A program made the translations under genes and the position numbers. A stretch of DNA of 64,000 bases, from assembly GCF_014356525.2 (NCBI RefSeq), contig NC_052517.1:4127493-4191492 (forward strand). The letters are read 5' to 3'. The notes beneath the pieces are model-generated. The model had not been told where the DNA came from. It did no database searches and saw nothing but the letters and a program-made list of their open reading frames with translations. This document shows positions 11,008-21,424 of this stretch, one piece after another (position 1 is the stretch's first letter; each line of letters starts with the position of its first letter). Source of the DNA: Nilaparvata lugens. Lineage: Eukaryota; Arthropoda; Insecta; Hemiptera; Delphacidae.

Positions 11008-11500
11008 TTTGGGTAATGAATGTGGGGAAATGAGGGAATTCGGGAATGGAGGTTGGGCAATAGGGAATTTGGGGTGATATAGGTGGACAATAAGGGAAAT
11101 TGAGGAATGGAGGTTGGAAAATTAGGAAATTTGGGGTAATAAAGGTTGGGAAATAAGGGAAATTTGGGGCAATGAAGGTTGGTAAATAAGGGAAATTTGG
11201 GGAATGGAGGTAGGGCAATAAGGGAAATTTGGGGAATGGAGGTTGGGAAATTAGGAAATTGGCGGTAATGAAGGTTGGGAAATTAGGAAATTGGGGTAAT
11301 GAAGGTTGGTAAATAGGGGAAATTTGGGGAATGGAGGTTGGGAAATAAGGGAAATTGGGAAAATGAAGGTAGGGAAATAGGGAAAATTGGGGTAATGAAG
11401 GTTGGGAAATAAGGGAAATTTAGGAAAATGGAGGTAGGATATCTGGTAAATCTAGCAAAATGAATGTGGGAGCAATAGGTAAATTTCGTGAAATGGGGGC
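11008..11500 (+). repeat. GA-rich minisatellite, about 33 bp unit
   Basis: Units resemble TTGGGAAATAAGGGAAATTT followed by GGGGAATGAAGG, with periods mostly near 33 bp. Because 33 is divisible by three, the minus strand stays open as 11-residue repeats such as PNFPYFPTFIT. I treat that frame as a by-product. Confidence 0.85.
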
Positions 11501-11699
11501 ATGAAAATAAAATTAATTTGTATTAAGGAAAAAGGTTAGTCATGGAGTTTTTCTGAGGGTGATACCAACATTAGATTTAGACTTGTTCCTGGCTAATATT
11601 GATAATGATAATTATGATGATGAGAGATTATATATATGTGGATCTAGATGACCTAAAGATTAGACCTATTGTTGGATTCAAGTTATAAAGTTAGTGGAT

Positions 11700-12190
11700 A
11701 TGATAGGACTATAGAGTTGCCGATTCTCTGCGCTACCACTGCCTTCTATAGTAGATACCTGTGATTCAATTTATCCCCATATATCTGATCTAATATCAAT
11801 CTTTGATCCTTGTTAATAATTATCAATAATATATCTTATGAAATTTGACAGGTATGTTCCTTTTACAATTGCGTGTCGACGTATATATACAAGGTTTTTG
11901 GAAATTTTACATTTCAAGGATAATATAAAAGGAAGAAGGAGCCTCCTTCATACGCCAATATTAGAGTAAAAATCAGACTATAGAATTATTAATCATAAAT
12001 CAGCTGACAAGTGATTACACAGATGTGTGGAGAAGCCAGTCTATTTCTTTATTTCCATAAGGTCAATAGTTTCAATCAGGTACTTGTGGATGAGACTACT
12101 GCGTGAGGTCTACTGTTCACAGAACTACTAGTATTTAATGTAGAAATTTTATAATTGATATTGAATATACTGAAAGTGCATTATATTTCT
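11700..12190. mobile_element. Long MITE interrupted by the ACTAGTAG dispersed repeat
   Basis: The left part of a family B MITE (GTTGCCGATTCTCTGCGCT, CTGCCTTCTATAGTAGA) runs to about 11838. There it is broken by an inverted ACTAGTAG repeat (11838-12131) and resumes at about 12135 (AATGTAGAAATTTTATAATT, GCGATCTTGCAGAACTAG) into the tandem array that follows. Confidence 0.65.
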
Positions 12191-13143
12191 TCCTATTATC
12201 CTGAAAGCGATCTTGCAGAACTAGAAAAGTATAGAGCTATCTGCTTTGTCGAATGACAGACAAGGATAGCAACACCAATGTTGATCAAATACTGCCATTA
12301 TAACGTGGACCACACTATAGCAATTAGTGCTCGACAATATGATACAGTATCAACACAATCTGATACAGTATCATCTCAACTTGATACACAACACCATAAT
12401 TTGATACAGAACAGGATAGAACTATCTGCAAGGATAGCAACACCAATGTTGATCAAATACTGCCATTATAACGTGGACCTCACTATAGCAATTAGTGTTC
12501 GACAATATGATACAGTATCATCTCAACTTGATACACAACACCATAATTTGATACAGAGCAGGGTAGAGCTATCTGCTTTGTGGAATGATAGACAAGGATA
12601 GCAACACCAATGTTGATCAAATACTGCCATTATAACGTGGTCCTCACTATAGCATTTAGTGTTCGACAATATGATACAGTATCATCTCAAATTGATATAC
12701 AACACTATAATTTGATACAGAACAGGATAGAGCTATCTGCTTTGTGGAATGACAGACAAGGATAGCAACACCAATGTTGATCAAATACTGCCATTATAAC
12801 GTGGTCCTCACTATAGCAATTAGTGCTCGACAATATGATACAGTACCTACACAATATGATACAGTATCATCTCAACTTGATACACAACATCTTACTTTGA
12901 TACACAACAGGATAGAACTATCTGCAAGGATAGCAATACCAATGTTAATCAAATACTGCCATTATAACGTGGACCTCACTATAGCATTTAGTGTTCGAGA
13001 ATATGATACAGTATCATCTCAACTTGATACACAACACCATAATTTGATACAGAACAGGATAGAGTTATCTGCTTTGTTGAACGACAGACAAGGATAGCAA
13101 CACCAATGTTGATCAATTACTACCATTATAACGTGTACCTCAG
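12190..13143 (+). repeat. Tandem array of MITE ends, 164-168 bp unit, about 6 units
   Basis: Each unit contains ACAAGGATAGCAACACCAAT, ATTATAACGTGGACCTCACT, AATATGATACAGTATCATC and CATAATTTGATACAGAACAG. CACCAATG-type landmarks recur at about 12273, 12441, 12605, 12769, 12937 and 13101. The unit fuses a TGAGGTCC MITE terminus to a GATACAGTATC module. Inverted arrays of the same composition are at 23183-23705 and 42142-42805. Open frames of 107 codons here are repeat-derived. Confidence 0.85.
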
Positions 13144-13552
13144 AATTATATATTTTATTTTGGGCCCATTCCCCTTTAAAATGCACAGCCCACTCTAATA
13201 AATTATCCTGCGCTCTAAAATAGATCCTGTATTCCTTCTTACCACCTCCTGATCCTTCCCTTTAATCCTTTATGGACCGGACCGAAGTTGGAAAGTCAGA
13301 AGGATCAGAAATATACTGCCTTTGTCTGTTGCTATCCTTGTCTATTTATATCCATCTATTCTGTTTTATTTATGAAATTTCACTGCAGTGTAGTGTCAGT
13401 ATTCTCTGTGTATAACACCAATGCCTCCCATGCAAACAATGCTGACAAATTTCAAGTGATCTCACTGTAGATTGTCAGGCCAGCTAATTTAATTGTGCGT
13501 GTCGTATGTCTTAAATCTTTTTCAGCCTATTTGTAATTTTGTTGACTTTCTG
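13144..13552. other. Unassigned sequence
   Basis: About 400 bp of mixed composition without repeat or gene match that I can name. Confidence 0.4.
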
Positions 13553-14110
13553 TTTCTATAGTTTTCTTTCATTTTTGTCTCCTCTTCTTTCTCCTTTCTT
13601 ATTGTCTGTTCTAATTTCTCCTACATTTTTCTCTATTATTTTCCACTTTTTTTCTTTTTGAACGTTTATCTCCTCTTCCATTTGACTGCTCTCTCTCCTT
13701 CTACTCCTCCTCCTCCTCCTCATCCTTCTCCTTCCCCACATTCTCCTGCTCCTCCTCCTCCTCTCTTCTCCTACACTTTCTCCTCTGTCTTTTCATTTTC
13801 CTTCATCATCAGTTTTTCTTAATCTTCATCCTCATTCCATTTACTGCCTCTCTCCTTTTCTTCTTCTTCTTCTTCTTCTTCTCCTCCTCCTTCTCCTCCT
13901 CCTCCTCCTTCTCCTCCTCCTTCTCCTCTTCTTCTTTTTCCTCCTCTTCCTATGCCTTATCACTTCTCTTCTTAATCATTATCATCATCATCTTCATCAT
14001 CATCTTTATCTCCATCATCTTTATCTTCATCATCTTCATCTTCATCATCTTTATCTTCATCCTCATGCCATCTACCACCTTGCAATTTTTCCTCTTCTTA
14101 ATCAATTCTT
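13553..14110 (+). repeat. Pyrimidine-rich low-complexity tract
   Basis: TTC/TCC repeats, and ATC repeats at 13976-14060. Arg/Glu-rich minus-strand frames are composition artefacts. Confidence 0.9.
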
Positions 14111-14149
14111 ACGATGACGTGTTTTTATTCTACCTCAATCAAGCTTTAA

Positions 14150-14230
14150 TTTCGTATTTTCTTTTTTTTTTCAGGTGAGTAATCAGTCATCAGTAATTAT
14201 TCTATTCTTATGAACCACAATTGGTGAGTC
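14150..14230 (+). promoter_or_regulatory. Candidate recursive (ratchet) splice site RP2
   Basis: CTTTTTTTTTTCAG|GTGAGTAATC places an excellent acceptor, with an uninterrupted pyrimidine tract, directly against an excellent donor at 14174|14175. A further donor ATTG|GTGAGT lies 49 bases on (14224), as at RP1 (42 bases). Position within a 45 kb first intron fits ratcheting (83 to 2046 to 14175 to 45228). Use is inferred. Confidence 0.6.
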
Positions 14231-14304
14231 TATTTTATACATTTCAATTTAAAATTCTCAAAAGTAATTCCAAATAATTCAACTTAAGTTGGATTCAATC
14301 TCTT

Positions 14305-14478
14305 AGGCTAGGCGCACACCTGTTAGTCAAGAAAAGACAAGACACGTTTAGTCACAATACTCCACATAGTTGCTTATAAAGCAACACACGCCGATTAGTC
14401 ATTGCGATTAGACATATCTTCATAATTGTGACTAAACGTGTCTTGTCTTTTCTTGACTAACAGGTGTGCGCCTAGCCT
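14305..14478. mobile_element. Foldback MITE with ends TAGGCTAGGCGCACACC
   Basis: GGCTAGGCGCACACCTGTTA, GTCAAGAAAAGACAAGACAC, GTTTAGTCACAAT at the left is inverted at the right (ATTGTGACTAAACGTGTCTT ... GGTGTGCGCCTAGCC). Arms are about 55-60 bp and no ORF is present. Confidence 0.8.
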
Positions 14479-14759
14479 GAGTATTAATATTCTTCTCATT
14501 TAACTTTACCGGGAAATATGAATTATGAGAACATAAAAAAAAATAAGGATATACAGAGAAAAAACGAAAAAATCGCTTGAAATTGTCACTCAAGACTTAT
14601 AAAAATGTGATAAATTACTAGAAATATTTTAGATTTATCTTACCTCTCTCTGTAGTTTCCGTTCCTCATAGGATTTCGCGCAGGATTGTGCGTGGGTAAT
14701 GAGACATCTGTTGATAGATAGAAAGATAAATGACTTTTATTTACACTTTAAAATCCTAT

Positions 14760-15160
14760 TTTATTAAGCGAGCAATTTCTGTTATCTGTTTATATTTTTT
14801 TATCTGGTTATTTATGTTCAACGGATCTCGAAAACGGCTCTAACGATTTCCAAGAAATTTGGAACATAGTAGGTTTATGATATAAAAATTCGATTGCACT
14901 AGGTCTCATTCTTGGGAAAACTCGCTGAACGACATTGAAAGGATAATTCATTCTTGGCTGAAACAGCTGAGACTTCCGTCGTCTGTGGATAGTAAAAAGT
15001 GAGCGAGTGATTCTGTGGAAAATCAAAATATCGCATCCCCGAAATTCATATAAGATGACGTATAGCCAGCTGTGAAATATCAACACGATCATTTTAGAGA
15101 ATTGTGTTCTGTTTATCTATAAATAAAAATAACGAGCGAAGCTCGGTGCCCCGATATTAA
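14760..15160 (+). mobile_element. Internally deleted CTTTCCTTGCCC-type element
   Basis: The first bases (TTAAGCGAGCAATTTCTGTT) are joined directly to the last ~370 bp (GGTTATTTATGTTCAACGGA ... GAGCGAAGCTCGGTGCCCCG) of the element at 6484-7920. Confidence 0.7.
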
Positions 15161-15162
15161 AA

Positions 15163-15424
15163 GTGGCATAAGTAGATATCCCATGGTATAGGGCGTTTAT
15201 GTCGCAACTTCTACTGTTATCCCAAGCCGATAGTCCACGTAGTTCTTTCCTATGCAGCTGTGTGAAGCTGGTAGTCTCTCAAATTGTGCCGTTCATACAC
15301 TATTTTTAACAATACAGTAAAAATTGACAATAATCGACAGTTATCGGCTTGAGATAACAGTAAAAGTTGCGACATAAATTCCCTATACCATGGGATATCT
15401 ACTTACGCTATTGTTTCTCTATGG
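15163..15424. mobile_element. CATAGAGAAACAATAGC family MITE, left end truncated
   Basis: GGCATAAGTAGATATCCCAT, GGGCGTTTATGTCGCAACTT and the inverse right arm ending GCTATTGTTTCTCTATGG. The outer bases of the left end are missing. Confidence 0.75.
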
Positions 15425-15584
15425 TAATAATTATGATATGGTGATATGAAAAATTTCTCAAATTATTGTTTTCAAATTAGTTTGAAGTGTTATATCGAAC
15501 TAATAACAGAAATATCTTGGGTACATGGTGGTAAGTGAATATATAATATCGAATAAATATCCAACATTGATATTTATTTTTCCT

Positions 15585-16115
15585 ACAGTTACGTTGGAAA
15601 GTGGCCATTGCTGCACTGATTACAGAACGCAAAGAATCACTTTTCCGCTCTAGTGCGGGAAAAATTTTTCTGCACTCCAGATTTGCAACATGGCAACGCA
15701 AAATACTTAGTAGGTTATATGGAGCAACAGTGCAGCAAAATCAAAAATGAAGTTGGTAACAGTGACTGCTGTGGCTGCTATAGTGAGCAGAGGTGCAACC
15801 AAGCACAACGCGCTATTATTATTCATTATATATTATAACCAAGGACAACGAGGACTTTAGGATTTTAGGATTAAGGTTTTTATCAATAATAAAATTACAC
15901 AGAAAAACATTTGATGGATTTCAGGCAATTTTACCCATAATTACGCACTTTTCATATTCAATGGTAACTGTAGGAAAAACTTAATGTGAAATACGTGCGC
16001 AAAGTTCCTCTGCTGCACTCAAGAAACCATTCCGCCCTCGCCTACGGCTCGGGCGTAAACGTTTCTTTCGGTGCAGCAAACTGTCACTTTGCGCACTAGT
16101 TGCACAAATAACTAT
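15585..16115 (+). mobile_element. TTTTCCTACAGTTACG element, copy 1
   Basis: It starts TTTTCCTACAGTTACGTTGG and has an inverted internal partner GGTAACTGTAGGAAAAA at 15963-15979. The tail holds CCCTCGCCTACGGCTCGGGC and GTTGCACAAATAACTATT. Copies 2 and 3 (49681-50220, 58115-58650) share both ends. Common short frames (ITERKESLFRSSAGK) are present in all three but are not a recognisable protein. Confidence 0.7.
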
Positions 16116-16225
16116 TATGTATCTACCTATCCATTTTGTGTTCATAGGGCATGAGGATGATTGAGCATATATTTACTTGAATATGGATTTCATCAACAAA
16201 AAATTGATAATTATTATTATTAAAC

Positions 16226-16559
16226 GATAATCCAAACTAAATGCTGTAAATCACCCCGAAGACTTCTACTACTGCAAATATTGACAACAGGGTAAACAGC
16301 TAGATGGAAATTCGTTGAGCGCTACTATTCAAAAATTATTTGTCAGCCCGGGAATCGAACCCAAGACCTCCAAATTAAATGCTGTAAATCACCACCAAGA
16401 CTTCTGCTACTGCAAATATTGACAACAGGGTAAACAGCTAGATGGAAATTCGATGAGCGCTACTATTCAAAAATTATATGTCAGCCCGTGAATCGAACCC
16501 AGTACCTCCTAAATGCCGGTCAGGAATGTTTACCCTTACACCAAACTGACAATCTCTGG
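16226..16559 (-). mobile_element. tRNA-derived SINE with internal 138 bp duplication
   Basis: Reading the minus strand from 16559: a box A-like TTGGTGTAAGGGTA (16531-16544) is followed about 43 bases later by a box B-like GGGTTCGATTC (16490-16500), then the SINE body GAATTTCCATCTAGCTGTTT, CCTGTTGTCAATATTTGCAG. The body and box B region are duplicated head-to-tail (16239-16376 and 16377-16514). RNA polymerase III promoter boxes define the class; the parent tRNA was not assigned. Confidence 0.65.
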
Positions 16560-16607
16560 ATAGCAGCGCTCATTTAATACGAAGCCAATTTCCTTCTGTG
16601 AACTAAA

Positions 16608-16731
16608 AATTGATCTGGAAACGATGCGGAGCTAGAAAAGGATAGCGTCATCTGCTTTGTGGAATGATTGACAAGGATAGTAATACTAATGTTAATCAAA
16701 TACTCTCTCTCTCTAACGTGAACCTTACTTT
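16608..16731 (+). mobile_element. Truncated long TGAGGTCC-type MITE
   Basis: Right-hand third only: GATCTGGAAACGATGCGGAG, CATCTGCTTTGTGGAATGAT, AACGTGAACCTTAC. A CT microsatellite has replaced the CTGCCATTA segment. Confidence 0.65.
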
Positions 16732-16854
16732 TGCTATAATGTCTTTCAAAATTTGCTCGTTATGAGAGTATTGAAGAGCGTAAATTATATTTTGAAAAGT
16801 GAAAGTGACATAACCAACATTTTGATTTAAACAGTATATAGTATAAATTGGAAA

Positions 16855-16937
16855 TGGGACAGTTTTGGGCATGAGCCTGTTGTGCCGCCTTTCCTCATGT
16901 CAAGTATTTTTACACAATGTGATAAATAAAATAAATA
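16855..16937 (+). mobile_element. Retroposon 3' tail
   Basis: GGGCATGAGCCTGTTGTGCC ... GTGATAAATAAAATAAATA resembles the tails at 49205-49310 and 50915-51005 (CAGGCTCAGCCTAGTTTTTC ... AATAAATGAATGAAATG). It looks like the end of a non-LTR element just before a pogo-type insertion. Confidence 0.45.
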
Positions 16938-18280
16938 CAGTCGAACCTCTGTATAACGAAGTCGATTATCCCGAGAAAAAAATCGCTGCAGAGAGGTATT
17001 CGTTATTGAGAGGTTCTGTCAAGAAAACTGCCACGATCCTATGGATCTCATAATATCGTATCACGGCGGTAAGTAAATGAATATGGTACATAAAACATAT
17101 CATTGTGAACGGTAGGGTACCTATTAGGCCAATATTGATATGGAAATTTGAAAATTCATGCTGTTTGAAAAAACATGTTTTTTAAAAATATTTATAGAAT
17201 GTAATAAGTAAGTAAACTCACCAATCTATTTCCAGAAAACTATATTTGTACTATTAGTAGAGTTTAATCAAAATACATACTCTGTAGCAATATGTTTCAG
17301 CTTTTTACACTAATATTAGATGGAACGCAAAATACGGTTATCTTGTCAATAACTTCACTATAATACTATAACTCAACTTTCCTATTTTTTAATGTTTTAT
17401 ATTAGGAAAAGTGAGTAATTTTCGGTTGAATTTTGTATTTGAATAAAACATGATGTTCGATAAACGACTCACATGTCTGGTACACTATTTTTCAGTTTTA
17501 ATCCTTGCCTGATAATATTTTGAAAGCCTCTATAAGTTCTTGATCTGACGGATTCTTCTCCTCAGGTTTGTCACAGCCTTCATCATCATCATAGTTAGTT
17601 CAAAGAATTGTGAATGTGTGACAAAAGCAAGAATGGGAAAGCCCAGTCTTTCACCTGCCTGGTCTACAAAAATGACAAGTTCTTGGAATTCAATTCCCGA
17701 CATGTGTTTCACCCTCTATTGACTGTCTACCATCCTATCTTCTTCCTACCTGAATTGCCATTATTTTTAGTCTATTGACCTTTCTGCTGAAACTAAACAA
17801 TTCCTTGAAAATAACCGTCTACTTCCTATACACACTCCATTTTGTATGTTGAAGTCAAGAAAAAACTTTGTTGTTGAGAGGTCCGAAATTCGTTAAATAG
17901 AGGTAAATAAGCAACCAAAACACTAACATGTCATGGGATCAGGTAAAAATTCGTTGTGTAGAGGATTTCGTTAAGTGGATGTTCGTTATAGAGAGGTTCG
18001 ACTTTATTCAAATTCAAGGTCCGAAATTCGTTAAATAGAGGTAAATAAGCAACCAAAACACTAAAATGTCATGGGATCAGGTAAAAATTCGTTGTGTAGA
18101 GGATTTCGTTAAGTGGAGGTTCGTTATAGAGAGGTTCGACTTTATTCAAATTCAAGGTCCGAAATTCGTTAAATAGAGGTAAATAAGCAACCAAAACACT
18201 AAAATGTCATGGGATCAGGTAAAAATTCGTTGTGTAGAGGATTTCGTTAAGTGGAGGTTCGTTATAGAGAGGTTCGACTT
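16938..18280 (-). mobile_element. Degenerate pogo/Tigger-type transposon
   Basis: The left end CAGTCGAACCTCTGTATAAC, GAAG follows a TA and matches the pogo/Tigger terminal pattern. The right end TTCGTTATAGAGAGGTTCGA, CT is its inverse. On the minus strand around 17505-17605 the residues NYDDDEGCDKPEEKNPSDQE, LIEAFKILSGKD end at a stop and resemble the acidic C terminus of pogo-type transposases, but upstream frames are broken. The right terminus is amplified threefold (next entry). Autonomous activity is not possible. Confidence 0.65.
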
Positions 18281-18290
18281 TATTCCAATT
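17879..18290 (+). repeat. 138-139 bp tandem repeat made from a transposon end
   Basis: Three copies of GTCCGAAATTCGTTAAATAG ... GGTTCGACTTTATTC start at 17881, 18019 and 18158. Each contains the pogo-type terminal inverted repeat plus adjoining sequence. Confidence 0.9.
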
Positions 18291-18549
18291 CACTATGGAA
18301 AATTACATTACCTACATTAGTATAAACACTGTAATTTAATTGCATAGTATGCTATTGTTATATGCATTAATTCCAGTGTCTTTTGGCTTGAAATGGTAAT
18401 GATATAATACGTTAGTTTTCTAGTGTTCAAATTATGTAGACTCGTGAAATGTCAGAGATTACGTCAATGTTTTGGTATTTAGGAGTTTATGTACCGTATA
18501 TGCTATACTGTAGGCTATTCTGTTGTATATTCCTATGCTTTTCATCTCA

Positions 18550-18830
18550 ACGAAAGCATATTTTTCTTTTTTCTTCTTCTTCATTTTTTTTACACCTGCT
18601 TCTCCATCATCCTTGTCTTTTCCATCCATTTCCATCATCTCCTTAGAATTGTTTTTCTCCTTCTTCTTCTTCTCTTCTTCTTCTCTTCTTCTTCTTCTCC
18701 TTCTTCTTCTTCTTCTTCTACATTTTGTTCTTTGTCATGTTGTTCTACTCCTATTTCTTCTTCTTCTTCTTCAACTTCTTATTCTTTTTCTCGTTCACCA
18801 ATCCGAGTTTGTTCACCTTTTCATCCTCCA
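18550..18830 (+). repeat. Pyrimidine-rich low-complexity tract
   Basis: TTC/CTT repeats with scattered A/G. Leu/Phe/Ser ORFs in all three plus frames are artefacts. Confidence 0.9.
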
Positions 18831-19030
18831 TACTTATTCTTTTTATCCATTTTCTACGGTCACTTTATTTCACACACCACGGTTCCATTTTATTTCGCGT
18901 CTTTTCTCATGATGTTTGCTACATTATAGAATTATAGTACAGTAATGTTCTTGTCCTTGTTTATTCTTAGTGAATAAACCATTTGAACTAGAATTAGAGA
19001 GAGAATCACTTTACACTGTCGGCATAACTT

Positions 19031-19429
19031 ACTAGTAGTTCTGTGAACAGTAGACCTCACGCAGTGTTCTCATCCACAAGTACCTGATTAAAACTATAGA
19101 CCTTATGGAAATAAAGCAATCGACTGGCTTCTCCACACATCATTCTGTGTAATCACTTGTCAGCTGATTTATTATGAATAATTCTATAGTCTGATTTTTA
19201 CCCTAATATTGGCGTATGAAGGAGGCTCCTCTTTCCTTTTATATTATCCTTAAAATGTAAAATTTCCAAAAACCTTGTATATACGTCGACGCGCAATTAA
19301 AAAAGGAACATACCTGTCAAATTTCATGAAAATCTATTTCCGCGTTTCGCCGTAAATGCGCAACATATAAACATTAAGAGAAATGCCAAACCATCGACTT
19401 GAATCTTGGACCTCACTCCGCTCGGTCAA
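19031..19429 (+). repeat. ACTAGTAGTTCTGTGAACAG dispersed repeat
   Basis: Full-length variant 1 copy from ACTAGTAGTTCTGT to CACTCCGCTCGGTCAA. Confidence 0.8.
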
Positions 19430-19674
19430 TAAAATAGCATCAATGCTGCTTCCCATTCAACCAATATACTCACATTTTGGAGTGAACCTAACCATGGGGA
19501 AGTAGACCTATCTATCCACCTGTCCACACACATCTGTCCACCCTTGAAGGATGGAAGAATTTTTTGATAGGTTTTTTTCAGATGTAATTAATGTTAAGAG
19601 TCACGATTAGGCTGGTCGGTCCTTCTTTCGACCTTCAAAAAAGGGCTTTAGAGCTTCAGGGCTTGAAAGGTTCT

Positions 19675-20310
19675 TTCTTCCTTCGTCTTATTCTTCGTTC
19701 TTCTACTTTCTGTTCTTCTTCTCCTTCTTCTTTTTCTCCTGTCTTCTTCCTTTTCTTCTTCTTCGTCTTCTCCGGCTTTAGGGCCTGGGAGGGACTCCTC
19801 TTCCTCCTCTTTTTCTTCTTCTTCATCTTCTTCTTCTTCTTCTTCTTCATCACCTTCTGCTTCTTTATCTTCTACTTCTTCTTCTTCTTCTTCTTCTTCT
19901 CTTCTTCTCTTCTTCTTCTTCTTCTTCTTCTTCTTCTTCTCTTCTTCTTCTTCTTCTTTTCCTTCTTCTTCTTTTTCTTCTTCTTCTTCTTCTTCTTCTA
20001 CTTCTTCTTCTTCTCTTCTTCTTCTCTTCTTCTTCTCTTCTCTTCTTTTTCTTCTTCTTCTTTCTTCTTCTTCTACTTTTCTTCTTCTTCTTCTTTCTTC
20101 TTCTTCTCTCTCATCTTCTTCTCTCCTCCTCCTCCTTGTCCTCCTCCTCCTCCTCCTCCATCACCTTCTTCTTCTTCTTTTCTGCTTCTACACATCATCA
20201 TGATCATCCACTATTTCATTTTCTCTTTATTCAATACCTACTTCTTTTGATCATCCTATTTTTTCCGCCCTCTTTTTCTTCTCCTTCTTTCCTTCCTGTA
20301 ACTACATGAT
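19675..20310 (+). repeat. Pyrimidine-rich tract, about 630 bp
   Basis: Dense CTT/TTC grading into TCC near 20125-20165. The 219-codon Phe/Leu/Ser frame across it (19591-20250) is a composition artefact. Confidence 0.95.
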
Positions 20311-20404
20311 ATTTTCTCCTTAATCGGTATCATATTAGATAATTTTTTTTCTCTTTTAATTATGTCAGCCATAGTACAGATATGAGTAGCCTATGATTTT
20401 ATGA

Positions 20405-20773
20405 ACAAGATGAGTTGAAGAGTAGAAGAAGCTGGAGGAGGTGGAGGAGGATAAAGTTGAGGTGGAGGAGGATAAAGTTGAGGTGGAAGAGGAGGATTAT
20501 GATGATGATAAGGAGGTAGAGGAGGAGGAGGCGGGGAAGGAGAAGTCGTATTAATGATCTTCTAAATTATAATGGACTATCATCTATATGGTAGATGCAG
20601 TACTAGAATAAAAAGTATTTCTATTGCGGCCTTACTACTCTTGATGTATGAAGAAGTTTTGAAGTATAATAAGATGAAGAAAAAGAGATAGAAGTAGTAG
20701 GACAAAAGAAGAATAAAAGAGATAGAAGTAGCAGAGAGAAAAGAAGGTAAAGATGACGAAGAAGAAGAAGAAG

Positions 20774-20804
<31 letters not shown>

Positions 20805-21010
20805 GGAAGAAGAAGAAGAAGAAGAAGTGGAAGAAAAAGAAGATTGAGGTGATGGAGGAGGAGGACAAGGAGGAGGAGGAGGAGGTAGGAGAAGGAGGAG
20901 AAGGAGAAGAAGCCAGTTGAGGAAGAAGTAGGATGTGATGGAGGAGGTGGACAAGGAGAAGGAGAAGAAGAAGAAGAAGAAGAAGAAGAAGAAGAAGAAG
21001 AAGAAAAAAG
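20405..21010 (+). repeat. Purine-rich tract, about 600 bp
   Basis: GAA/GGA repeats: the complement of the preceding tract, only ~100 bp away, so the two can pair as a long imperfect inverted repeat. The minus-strand Ser/Phe/Pro frame is an artefact. Confidence 0.95.
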
Positions 21011-21424
21011 AAAACAGTAGCTTACAAAGAAGCAAACTTGTGTAATTGATAACAGGCTGTCTTGCTTGGAATTGTTTGCGAATAGCTTAAATAGTTGGCA
21101 GTCTCTTCACTAGATGGCACTTCACTTTAAACTGGCAGGATACCTCATAAAAAACAGAATTGCTTTCCCGTTCAATCAATACTGACACTAGAAAATGAGT
21201 CTCAATGTAACTGAATTCTATTATATTTGTCAGTATTCATTATGATTGACATCAGCGCCTCCCTCATTCAACGTATGCTGCCAGTGAGTAGTAATACACA
21301 CTCACTAAATAGAGTTGGAGCAACTGTTATCTTGTGAAAAAGATAACCGATGAACGGTTTTTGAGATTGATTTTTAAATGTCAGTGTTGTTTGGATGGTG
21401 GGCATTCATGTTGTTTGACTAGGA
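21011..21424. other. Unassigned sequence
   Basis: About 410 bp without a recognised repeat, RNA gene or ORF. Confidence 0.4.

Noticed and set aside
10859..11218. Minus-strand Pro/Phe/Tyr repeat protein (11-residue units)
   Set aside because: The period is a multiple of three by chance. The frame crosses an N gap and has no independent start or signal.
12278..13097. Two 107-codon frames with similar sequences (MLIKYCHYNV...)
   Set aside because: They are successive units of the MITE-end tandem array; the similarity is DNA-level repetition.
19591..20250. 219-codon Phe-rich frame
   Set aside because: Starts in ordinary sequence but is almost wholly TTC/CTT repeat.
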